From: Roseateles_E cavernae | GTDB lineage: Bacteria > Pseudomonadota > Gammaproteobacteria > Burkholderiales > Burkholderiaceae_C | Reading direction: 5' to 3' | DNA length: 64,000 bases | Assembly: GCF_040187885.1 (NCBI RefSeq) | Contig: NZ_JBDPLH010000003.1 | Location: forward strand, 496,001-560,000 | Shown: piece by piece, positions 17,834 to 24,990 of the stretch | Numbering within the stretch: the stretch's first letter is position 1 | Layout of the letters: the number at the start of each line of letters is the position of its first letter | The notes under the pieces: model-generated | The model's database searches: none | What the model saw: only the letters and a program-made list of their open reading frames with translations | What the model was told of the DNA's origin: nothing | Position numbers and translations under genes: made by a program

Positions 17834-20791
17834 TCAGTGCTCGAACGGCAGCTTGGTCTGGCTCAGATCCTTGCGGGTCTCGACCAGCACCAGCGGGCCT
17901 TCATCGACCACGACCACCGGTTTGGGTTCGCGCGGCACATGCACCGGCTTGGGCTCGGCGGCGATGGCGGCTTGCACGGCGCGGATCTTGTCGGCGTCGG
18001 AGTTCACCCATTGCAGGCCGGCGGTCTCGGCGATGTTCTGCAGATCACCGATGGCCAGCTCGAAAGCGGGCACGACGGGCACTGCCGGGGCAGCGACCGG
18101 CGCGGCGACTGCGGCCACAGCGACCGGCGCAGCGACTGGCGCTGCAGCGGGCGCGGCAGCGGTCACGGGCTCGACCGGGGCCGGCGTTGCGTCGACAACA
18201 GGCGCGTCGGCCGGCGCTGCGGCCTGCTCATCGGCCGGCAGGTCGTCACGGCGCTCGCGGCGATAACGATCACGGCTGCGACGACGGCGTCCTTCGCCAC
18301 CTTCGGCTTCCTCGCCGGCGGGCGGCGGGGTGTCGCCCGCTGCGGCGTCGGCAAGCCCTTCGACCACAGCCTCGGCCACCGGTTCGGCCGGCGTTTCGAC
18401 GCCCGCCACGTCCTCACCATTGACGCCACGGCTGTCGTCGCGATCGCGCCCGCCACGGCGGCGGCGGCGGCGGCCCGGGCGCTCGTCATTGCCCGCCTCA
18501 TCACCGGCGGTCTGCTCGGCCACCGGCAGCAGCGCTGCCGCTTGTTCGGGCATGTCCAGGCTGGCTTGCAGCGGCGCTGTGTTCAGCTCCTCAGCCTTCT
18601 CGACCACACGCTCGCCGCGTTCCTGGCGCTCGCCACGCTCACCACGCGGGCGGCGGTTGCCTTCGGCACCCCGTTCGCCACGCTCGCCACGTTCGGCGCG
18701 CTCTGGGCGCTCACCACGTTCCGGGCGCTCGCCGCGCTCGGGACGCTCTGCACGTTCCGGACGGGTGGCCTCGGCCCCCTCCGCCGGCTTGTCGGCACGC
18801 GGCTCGTTGCGGCGGCGGCTGTCGCCACGATTGCCTTCACGACTCTCGCGCGGCTCGTTGCGGCCACCGCCTTCGCGCTTGCCCTCACGACCACCTTCGC
18901 TCTTGGCGCCACGCTCACCCCGGTCGCCACGATCACCGCCACGGCGACGACCGTCACGGCCCTCGCGGCCACCTTCGCGACCTTCACGCGGCTTGCGCTC
19001 GCCGCCCTCGGCGGCGGGCTTGGTCTCGGTCTTGGCCGGCGTCGGTGCCACCGGCTCGGCGCCGCCGAACAGCTTCTTGATCCAGCCGAAGAAACCGCCG
19101 CCAGCATCGGCAGCGGCCACCGGGGCCGCTGCCACCGGTGCGGCTACCTTGACCGGCTCGGGCTTGGGTGCGGCCACCGGGGCCGGCTGCTCGGGCAGGA
19201 TGCCCTTGATGACCGGCTCCTGCTTGTTCTTCTTGTCACCCGCGTCGCGGCGGGTGATGCCCACCTCGTCGGTGGCTTCCTCGATCATCGTGTAGCTGGC
19301 CTGCAGATTCTCCAGACGCGGGTCGTCGTGGCGCAGGCGCTCCAGCTTGTAGTTGGGCGTGTCGAGGTGCTTGTTGGGCACCAGCAGCACGGTGACGCGC
19401 TGCTTCAGCTCGATCTTGGTGATCTCGGTGCGCTTCTCGTTCAGCAGGAAGGAGGTCACTTCCACCGGCACCTGCACATGGACGGCGGCGGTGTTGTCCT
19501 TCATCGACTCTTCCTGGACCATGCGCAGGATCTGCAGCGCGCTGGACTCGGTGTCGCGGATGTGGCCGGTGCCGTTGCAACGCGGGCAGGTGATGTGGCT
19601 GCCTTCGCTCAACGCCGGGCGCAGGCGCTGGCGGCTCAGTTCCAGCAGGCCGAACTTGCTGATCGAGCTGAACTGCACGCGGGCGCGGTCCTGGCGCAGC
19701 GCGTCGCGCAGGCGTTGTTCGACCTCGCGGCGGTTCTTCGACTCTTCCATGTCGATGAAGTCGACCACGATCAGGCCGCCCAGGTCACGCAGACGCATCT
19801 GGCGCGCGATCTCGTCGGCTGCTTCCAGATTGGTGCGGGTGGCGGTTTCCTCGATGTCGCCGCCGCGGGTGGCGCGGGCCGAGTTGACGTCCACCGAGAC
19901 CAGGGCCTCGGTGTGGTCGATCACGATGGCGCCGCCCGAGGGCAGGTTGACCGTGCGGCTGAAGGCGGTTTCGATCTGGTGTTCGATCTGGAAGCGGCTG
20001 AACAGCGGCGCGTCGTCGCGGTAGCGCTTCACGCGATGGCCCTGGTCGGGCATCACGTGGTTCATGAACTGCTGGGCCTGGTCGTACAGGTCGTCGGTGT
20101 CGATCAGGATCTCACCGATATCGGCGGTGAAGTAGTCGCGGATCGCGCGGATAACCAGGCTGGATTCCTGGTAGATCAGGAAGGCGCCCTTGCCGCCCTT
20201 GGAGGCGTCGTCGATCGCGCTCCACAGCTTCAGCATGTAGTTCAGGTCCCACTGCAGCTCGGCAGCCGAGCGGCCGATGCCGGCGGTGCGGGCGATCAGG
20301 CTCATGCCCTTGGGGTACTCGAGCTGGTCGAGGTTTTCCTTCAGCTCTTCGCGGTCTTCGCCCTCGATGCGACGGCTGACGCCGCCGCCGCGCGGGTTGT
20401 TGGGCATCAGCACCAGGTAGCGGCCGGCCAGCGAGACAAAGGTGGTCAGCGCCGCGCCCTTGTTGCCGCGCTCTTCCTTCTCGACCTGGACCAGCAGCTG
20501 GTCGCCTTCGCGGATCGCGTCCTGGATCTTGGCGGCGCGCACATCGGTGCCGTCGCGGAAGTACTGGCGCGAGATTTCCTTGAAGGGCAGGAAACCATGG
20601 CGGTCTTCGCCGTAGTCGACGAAGCAGGCTTCGAGCGAAGGCTCGACCCGCGTCACCACGGCCATATAGATATTGCCCTTGCGCTGCTCGCGGCCCTCGA
20701 TTTCGGTCTCGAAGTCCAGCAGTTTCTGGCCATCAACGATCGCGAGGCGCCGCTCTTCCGGCTGCGTCGCATTGATCAGCATGCGTTTCAT
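17834..20791 (-). CDS. rne: Ribonuclease E
   Basis: The protein has 985 residues. The catalytic half contains the S1 domain (about 35-120), catalytic Asp301 (LVSVDVNSARATRGG) and Asp344 (GGLIVVDFIDM), and the zinc-link CPRCNGTG at 402-409. The C-terminal half beyond about 530 is disordered: Pro/Ala-rich, then a long Arg/Glu/Gly-rich RNA-binding section with PERGER repeats, then Ala/Val-rich sequence ending in LVLVETRKDLSQTKLPFEH, which may be a partner-binding motif. RNase E starts mRNA decay and processes rRNA and tRNA. AGGAG at 20799-20803 fixes the start. A long structured leader precedes it. Confidence 0.97.
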   Translation of the reverse strand: MKRMLINATQPEERRLAIVDGQKLLDFETEIEGREQRKGNIYMAVVTRVEPSLEACFVDYGEDRHGFLPFKEISRQYFRDGTDVRAAKIQDAIREGDQLLVQVEKEERGNKGAALTTFVSLAGRYLVLMPNNPRGGGVSRRIEGEDREELKENLDQLEYPKGMSLIARTAGIGRSAAELQWDLNYMLKLWSAIDDASKGGKGAFLIYQESSLVIRAIRDYFTADIGEILIDTDDLYDQAQQFMNHVMPDQGHRVKRYRDDAPLFSRFQIEHQIETAFSRTVNLPSGGAIVIDHTEALVSVDVNSARATRGGDIEETATRTNLEAADEIARQMRLRDLGGLIVVDFIDMEESKNRREVEQRLRDALRQDRARVQFSSISKFGLLELSRQRLRPALSEGSHITCPRCNGTGHIRDTESSALQILRMVQEESMKDNTAAVHVQVPVEVTSFLLNEKRTEITKIELKQRVTVLLVPNKHLDTPNYKLERLRHDDPRLENLQASYTMIEEATDEVGITRRDAGDKKNKQEPVIKGILPEQPAPVAAPKPEPVKVAAPVAAAPVAAADAGGGFFGWIKKLFGGAEPVAPTPAKTETKPAAEGGERKPREGREGGREGRDGRRRGGDRGDRGERGAKSEGGREGKREGGGRNEPRESREGNRGDSRRRNEPRADKPAEGAEATRPERAERPERGERPERGERPERAERGERGERGAEGNRRPRGERGERQERGERVVEKAEELNTAPLQASLDMPEQAAALLPVAEQTAGDEAGNDERPGRRRRRRGGRDRDDSRGVNGEDVAGVETPAEPVAEAVVEGLADAAAGDTPPPAGEEAEGGEGRRRRSRDRYRRERRDDLPADEQAAAPADAPVVDATPAPVEPVTAAAPAAAPVAAPVAVAAVAAPVAAPAVPVVPAFELAIGDLQNIAETAGLQWVNSDADKIRAVQAAIAAEPKPVHVPREPKPVVVVDEGPLVLVETRKDLSQTKLPFEH

Positions 20792-21447
20792 GTCGTCACT
20801 CCTGGCGCGTTCCTGGTCTTTGGAGGACCTTCAAACGCGCAGCATCATCCACGTCGCCCCTGACCCTGTCAGTGGGCGACTCTTCGATGCACGTACAAAC
20901 GTGGAGGAACCGAGGAAGGAATCGCCCTGGACTGCTGGTGATCGTGAGCGATCAAACCAGCAGCGTTGGCGCGCGCGTGGCAGCAGGCGGTGCATCACCT
21001 CTGGCCCCTGGACGCGCTGATAGCGCGGCCCGGCCACGGCTGCGCAGTCCGGCCTCAGCGGCATGATGCCGGGGCAGCGCTTGCGAGCGGTGGGGGGTAG
21101 GGGAGGTCAGAGGGCTCATCCGCGAGGACTACTGGAACGCTGGCACAAGGTCGTCAGATGCTGGATCGACGGGCCTTGCGCGGTGTAAACCTTGTCTTGT
21201 GCCGGCTCTTGCGCCCGAAATTCGGGGGCCTGAGACGGCGTGGTTCTTTCTACGTCTGCGCTTCCACACAGGACTCGAAGCCGCCCCCTCACTTGGGGAT
21301 GGGGCCCGCTTATTGCCCTGCGCGTTGCATCACCGATTGTTGGCCCGGCTCATCGCCGCGCCACCACACCCGCGCCTTTCGCTGCCGTGCCCGCTAAAAT
21401 CAGGCAAATCAAACACTTACGGCGCAATTGTGGTTCGGAACATTATA
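20792..21447 (-). promoter_or_regulatory. Long structured 5' leader and promoter region of rne
   Basis: No gene is seen on either strand of 20792-21429. On the minus strand a perfect -10 box TATAAT lies at 21447-21442 with no good -35; a start there would give a leader of about 640 nt. Close to the coding region are three hairpins: 20963-20932 (8+5 bp with a 2-nt bulge), 20903-20890 (CACGT/ACGTG, ACAA loop) and 20880-20853 (12 bp with one bulged base). In E. coli, RNase E controls its own mRNA through hairpins in a 361-nt leader, and this looks analogous. A plus-strand TAAAAT at 21395 may serve rluC. Confidence 0.5.
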
Positions 21448-22569
21448 AGGGCTAATAAAGCCAGGCCCGCTGGCAAGCCCGCCACAGCCGCCTCAGCACA
21501 AACCAGGAGGCCCGCCCATGGGCCGGCGTCGCGCGGTGAGCGCGTGCCCACTAAGCCGCTCAACACCGCGCCGGCCAAGCCGCAGCCGGTCGCCGTCGAG
21601 CCGGCACCTGCGCCGGCCGTGCGCCGTGTGCTGATCGACGAGAACTCGGCCGGCCAGCGCCTGGACAACTTCCTCTTGCGCGAGCTCAAGGGCGTGCCCA
21701 AGACCCATGTCTACCGGGTGATCCGGGCCGGCGAGGTGCGCGTCAACAAGGGCCGGGCCCATGCCGACACCCGGCTGGAACTGGGCGACGAGGTGCGGGT
21801 GCCGCCGGTGCGCCTGCCCGAGCGGGTCACCGCCCCGGTCGACTATGTGCCGGCCAAGGAATTCCCCGTCGTCTACGAGGACGAGCACCTGATGGCCGTC
21901 AACAAGCCAGCCGGTGTCGCGGTGCATGGCGGCTCCGGGGTCAGCTTCGGCGTCATCGAGCAGCTGCGCCGGGCCCGGCCCGAGGCCAAGTTTCTCGAAC
22001 TGGTGCACCGGCTCGACAAGGAAACCTCGGGCCTGCTGCTGATCGCGAAGAAGCGCAGCGCGCTGACCGCCTTGCAGGACCAGTTCCGCGAACGTGAGAC
22101 CGGCAAGACCTATGCGGCCCTGGTGATCGGTGAGTGGGCCGACAACAAGAAGGTCATCGATGTGGCGCTGCTGAAGTTCACCGGTTCGGACGGCGAGCGC
22201 TGGGTGCGTGCGGTCGAGAATTCGCACGACCCGCAGGCCGACCAGGCCAAGCGCTCGATCAGCCTGGTCAAGGTGGCGCGCCGGCTGCCGGGTTACAGCC
22301 TGCTTGATGTGACCATCAAGACCGGCCGCACGCACCAGATCCGGGTGCATCTGCAGCATGCTGGCCATCCGATCGTTGGCGACCCGAAATACGGCGACTT
22401 CGAGGTCAACCGGCTCATCGCACGTGGCGCGCTGAAGTTCGAGCGCATGTTTTTGCATGCCCAACGGCTGAAGTTCAGCCACCCCGCCAGCGGCGCCGAG
22501 ATCGAGCTGCTGGCGCCGTTGCCGCCCGAGTGTGAGAAGCTGTTGAAAGACCTGAGCCCGCCACGATGA
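21430..22569 (+). CDS. rluC: 23S rRNA pseudouridine synthase RluC
   Basis: The conserved protein starts near RRVLIDENSAGQRLDNFLLR with an S4 domain, followed by the RluA-type catalytic domain with Asp in LVHRLDKETSGLLLIAKK and the GRTHQIRVHL motif. RluC modifies U955, U2504 and U2580 of 23S rRNA. The N-terminus is uncertain: GTG at 21430 gives 379 residues with a basic Lys/Pro/Ala-rich extension, while GTG at 21544 gives 341; neither has a good ribosome binding site. A good AGGAGG plus ATG at 21519 is out of frame. It is divergent from rne, the usual arrangement, and its stop overlaps the next start. Confidence 0.9.
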   Translation: MVRNIIRANKARPAGKPATAASAQTRRPAHGPASRGERVPTKPLNTAPAKPQPVAVEPAPAPAVRRVLIDENSAGQRLDNFLLRELKGVPKTHVYRVIRAGEVRVNKGRAHADTRLELGDEVRVPPVRLPERVTAPVDYVPAKEFPVVYEDEHLMAVNKPAGVAVHGGSGVSFGVIEQLRRARPEAKFLELVHRLDKETSGLLLIAKKRSALTALQDQFRERETGKTYAALVIGEWADNKKVIDVALLKFTGSDGERWVRAVENSHDPQADQAKRSISLVKVARRLPGYSLLDVTIKTGRTHQIRVHLQHAGHPIVGDPKYGDFEVNRLIARGALKFERMFLHAQRLKFSHPASGAEIELLAPLPPECEKLLKDLSPPR

Positions 22570-23225
22570 GACCGCAACGTTTTGACCTGATCGCCTTCGA
22601 CTGGGACGGCACCCTGTTCGACTCCACCGCGCTGATCACCCGCTGCATCCAGGCGGCGGCCGTTGATCTGGGCCTGGAGAGGCCCAGCGATGCCGATGCC
22701 AGCTATGTGATCGGCATGGGCTTGCAGGAGGCGCTGGCCCATGCGGTGCCGGGCCTGGCGCCGGCGCGCTACCCTGAGCTGGGCCTGCGCTATCGCCACC
22801 ATTACTTCGCGGCCCAGCACGAGGTCACGCTGTTCAAGGGCACGCTGGAGATGCTGGCGGCGCTGAAGGCGCGCCATCACTGGCTGACCGTCGCGACCGG
22901 CAAAAGCCGCCGTGGCCTGGACGAGGCGCTGAAGGTGGTTGAACTGCAAGGTCTGTTCGACGGCAGCCGCACCGCCGACGAGACCGCCGGCAAGCCCAAT
23001 CCGCAGATGCTTCATGAACTGATGCGCGAGTTCGGCGCCGAGCCCGAGCGCACGCTGATGATAGGCGACACCAGCCATGACCTGCAGATGGCGCTGAATG
23101 CCGGCACGGCCAGCGTCGGCGTCAGCTACGGCGCCCACGACCACGAGACCTTCGAGGCCTTCAAACCCTTGCACATCGCGCATTCGGTGCCCGATCTGCA
23201 TGACTGGCTGATCAAGAACGCATGA
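22566..23225 (+). CDS. HAD-superfamily phosphatase (phosphoglycolate phosphatase-like)
   Basis: The protein has 219 residues and the haloacid dehalogenase fold. Motif I is FDWDGTLFDS with Asp12 and Asp14, motif II is the TVATGKSRRGL region, and motif IV is MIGDTSHDLQMALNAG. A helical cap lies between motifs I and II (subfamily IA). It resembles the Gph-like phosphatases commonly found beside rluC; the physiological substrate cannot be read from the sequence. The start overlaps the rluC stop, and its stop overlaps the Rieske gene, so the three genes are co-translated. Confidence 0.9.
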   Translation: MRPQRFDLIAFDWDGTLFDSTALITRCIQAAAVDLGLERPSDADASYVIGMGLQEALAHAVPGLAPARYPELGLRYRHHYFAAQHEVTLFKGTLEMLAALKARHHWLTVATGKSRRGLDEALKVVELQGLFDGSRTADETAGKPNPQMLHELMREFGAEPERTLMIGDTSHDLQMALNAGTASVGVSYGAHDHETFEAFKPLHIAHSVPDLHDWLIKNA

Positions 23226-23614
23226 GCGATAGCCCGACGACCAAGCCCGATCCGCTGCCGCTATGCAGCTCCGACGAACTGCAGGAGCGCGGCCGCGCCC
23301 ACAGCTTCGATGTGCTGCAATGGCGCGAGCCGGCGCGCGCCTTCGCGCTGCGCTTCGACGGCCAGGTGGTGGCCTATCTGAACCGCTGCGCCCATGTGCC
23401 GACCGAGATGGACTGGCAGGAGGGCGAGTTCCTCGATGGCGACAAGCAATACATCATGTGCTCCATCCATGGCGCGGTCTACGACCCGCTGACCGGCCGC
23501 TGCGTGACCGGCATGTGCGGCCGCATGGGGCTGACCAAGATCGAGGTCGAGGAGCGCCAGGGACAGGTCTATTGGTATCCTTCCCGCGACACCAAACCGG
23601 CTTTTGACGAGTAA
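23222..23614 (+). CDS. Rieske [2Fe-2S] domain protein
   Basis: The protein has 130 residues and consists of one Rieske domain. The cluster ligands are visible as Cys56-x-His58 (NRCAHVP) and Cys80-x2-His83 (MCSIHGAVYDP), followed by TGRCVTGMCG. It is a soluble ferredoxin-like protein of the naphthalene dioxygenase/NirD type. The same gene order (rluC, HAD phosphatase, Rieske, SppA) occurs in other Burkholderiales, but the redox partner is unknown. The start overlaps the previous stop by four bases. Confidence 0.92.
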   Translation: MSDSPTTKPDPLPLCSSDELQERGRAHSFDVLQWREPARAFALRFDGQVVAYLNRCAHVPTEMDWQEGEFLDGDKQYIMCSIHGAVYDPLTGRCVTGMCGRMGLTKIEVEERQGQVYWYPSRDTKPAFDE

Positions 23615-23627
23615 GAAGAAGATCTGC

Positions 23628-24647
23628 ATGAACCCCAACGACGACTTGCCACAGGCCATTCCCGATCCGATCGGCAGCCCGGCGCCGGCCCCGCAGTCCA
23701 GCGCGGCCGCGATATCCGGCCTGCCCGGCAGCCAGGAAGCGGTGCTGGCCCAGTTCGCCCGCGACTATCTGCGCGACCGCCGCAGCGAGCGCCGCTGGCG
23801 CGTGTTCTTCCGCCTGGCCTGGCTGGCGCTGGTCGTCGCGGTGCTGTGGCTGCTGCTGGCGCAGCGCCAGGTCGGCACCGCGCCGAACACGCCGCACACC
23901 GCCCTGGTCGAGGTGCGCGGCGAGATCGCCGTCGACACCGAGGCCAGCGCCGAGCTGATGCTGTCGGCGCTGAAAAGCGCCTTCGAGGACCAGGGTGCCC
24001 AGGCCGTGGTGCTGCGCATCAACTCGCCGGGCGGCAGCCCGGTGCAGGCCGGCATCGTCTATGACGAGATCGTGAGGTTGAAGGCCAAGCATGGCAAAAA
24101 AGTCTATGCGGTGGTCGAGGAGATCTGCGCCTCCGGCGCCTACTACATCGCCGCCGCCGCCGACGAGATCTATGTGGACAAGGCCTCGGTGGTCGGCTCC
24201 ATCGGCGTACTGATGGACGGCTTCGGCTTCACCGGATTGATGGACAAGCTGGGCGTCGAGCGCCGCCTGATCACGGCCGGCGCCAACAAGGGCATGCTGG
24301 ACCCCTTCTCGCCCGAGAACGAGGCCCAGCGCGCCTATGCCCAGGCCATGCTGGACCAGATCCATCGCCAGTTCATCAAGATCGTCAAGGACGGTCGCGG
24401 CAAGCGCCTGAAGGAAACCCCGGAGACCTTCTCGGGCCTGTTCTGGAACGGCGAGGAGGCCATCAAGCTGGGCCTGGCCGATCATCTGGGCAGCCTCGAC
24501 TATGTGGCCCGCGAGGTCATCAAGGCCGAGGAGGTGATCGACTACACGCCGCGCGACAACGTCGCCGAGCGTCTGGCCAAGCGCTTCGGCGCCGCGATGG
24601 GCGAAGGCGCGGTCAAGGCCTTCCGCTCGCTGGCGCCGATCCGCTGA
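23628..24647 (+). CDS. sppA: Signal peptide peptidase SppA-type serine protease
   Basis: The protein has 339 residues from the ATG at 23628, preceded by AAGAAGAAG. A single transmembrane helix at about 62-80 anchors it with the protease domain in the periplasm. The Ser/Lys dyad of the short SppA family is Ser169 (EEICASGAYYIA) and Lys221 (AGANKGMLDPF); NSPGGSP is at 132-138. It digests signal peptides remaining after LepB cleavage. It is the short form that assembles as an octamer, not the 67-kDa E. coli form. A strong terminator follows. Confidence 0.93.
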   Translation: MNPNDDLPQAIPDPIGSPAPAPQSSAAAISGLPGSQEAVLAQFARDYLRDRRSERRWRVFFRLAWLALVVAVLWLLLAQRQVGTAPNTPHTALVEVRGEIAVDTEASAELMLSALKSAFEDQGAQAVVLRINSPGGSPVQAGIVYDEIVRLKAKHGKKVYAVVEEICASGAYYIAAAADEIYVDKASVVGSIGVLMDGFGFTGLMDKLGVERRLITAGANKGMLDPFSPENEAQRAYAQAMLDQIHRQFIKIVKDGRGKRLKETPETFSGLFWNGEEAIKLGLADHLGSLDYVAREVIKAEEVIDYTPRDNVAERLAKRFGAAMGEGAVKAFRSLAPIR

Positions 24648-24670
24648 AGGCTGCCGGCGTTCGTACCCTG

Positions 24671-24695
24671 ACAAGAGGCCTTCGGGCCTCTTTTG
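24671..24695 (+). terminator. Terminator after sppA
   Basis: An 8-bp stem AAGAGGCC (24673-24680) / GGCCTCTT (24685-24692) with the stable TTCG tetraloop is followed by a T-run. It separates the rluC-sppA operon from the kdp operon. Confidence 0.92.
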
Positions 24696-24707
24696 CTTGG
24701 CGCCATC

Positions 24708-24724
24708 TTTATACGATCTTGATA
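24708..24724 (+). promoter_or_regulatory. Candidate KdpE operator
   Basis: TTTATA (24708-24713), a 5-nt spacer and TTGATA (24719-24724) resemble the E. coli KdpE site, TTTATA-N5-TTTACA, with two mismatches in the second half. It lies about 80 nt upstream of the first small ORF of the kdp operon, and KdpE itself is encoded at 33134. KdpE-activated transcription under potassium limitation is the natural inference. Confidence 0.45.
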
Positions 24725-24804
24725 CCGCCTGCCCCAGCTTCTACGACAAGCTGAGGCCCCAATTCCTAAGCTCTGCACATCTCAACTGAGCGTGTGAGCA
24801 CAAG

Positions 24805-24903
24805 ATGATGGATTGGGTATTTCTGGGCTTGAGCCTGGCGCTGTTCGGCTTGGCCCTCGGCCTGGCCGCTGCCAGCCACAGGCTGGAGGGCGGCAAGCAA
24901 TGA
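24805..24903 (+). CDS. Small single-helix membrane peptide upstream of kdpF
   Basis: A 32-codon frame, MMDWVFLGLSLALFGLALGL at its N-terminus and a short basic tail ending GGKQ, overlaps the kdpF start by four bases (24900-24903). The peptide is one hydrophobic helix with a charged C-terminus. Similar tiny membrane ORFs precede kdpF in some proteobacteria, which with the coupling supports a real gene. It may be an accessory subunit of the Kdp complex or a translational starter; this is inference. Two consecutive ATGs (24805 and 24808) are possible starts. Confidence 0.65.
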   Translation: MMDWVFLGLSLALFGLALGLAAASHRLEGGKQ

Positions 24904-24989
24904 GCGGGCTCTATATCGTCAGCGGCCTGGTGGCCGCTGGCTTGTTTGTCTATCTGGTCGTGGCCCTGGTCCGAGCCGAGGAGTTCTGA
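24900..24989 (+). CDS. kdpF: K(+)-transporting ATPase subunit KdpF
   Basis: This 29-residue peptide starts MSGLYIVSGLVAAGLFVYLV and ends in RAEEF. Length, single-helix character and the C-terminal acidic tail match E. coli KdpF (29 residues, ending NAEAF), which stabilises the KdpABC complex in the inner membrane. It starts on the stop of the preceding 32-codon frame and ends one base before the kdpA ATG. Its small size excluded it from ordinary ORF calling. Confidence 0.9.
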   Translation: MSGLYIVSGLVAAGLFVYLVVALVRAEEF

Positions 24990-24990
24990 G

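Noticed and set aside
17810..20863. A plus-strand open frame of 1017 codons opposite rne
   Set aside because: It is a mirror of the high-GC rne gene, lacks any recognisable domain and consists of His/Leu/Ala/Arg-rich sequence typical of antisense frames; rne has clear catalytic motifs.
21519..21540. ATG with a good AGGAGG site near the start of rluC
   Set aside because: It is out of frame with the conserved RluC protein; a frameshift is not needed because the correct frame is open upstream.
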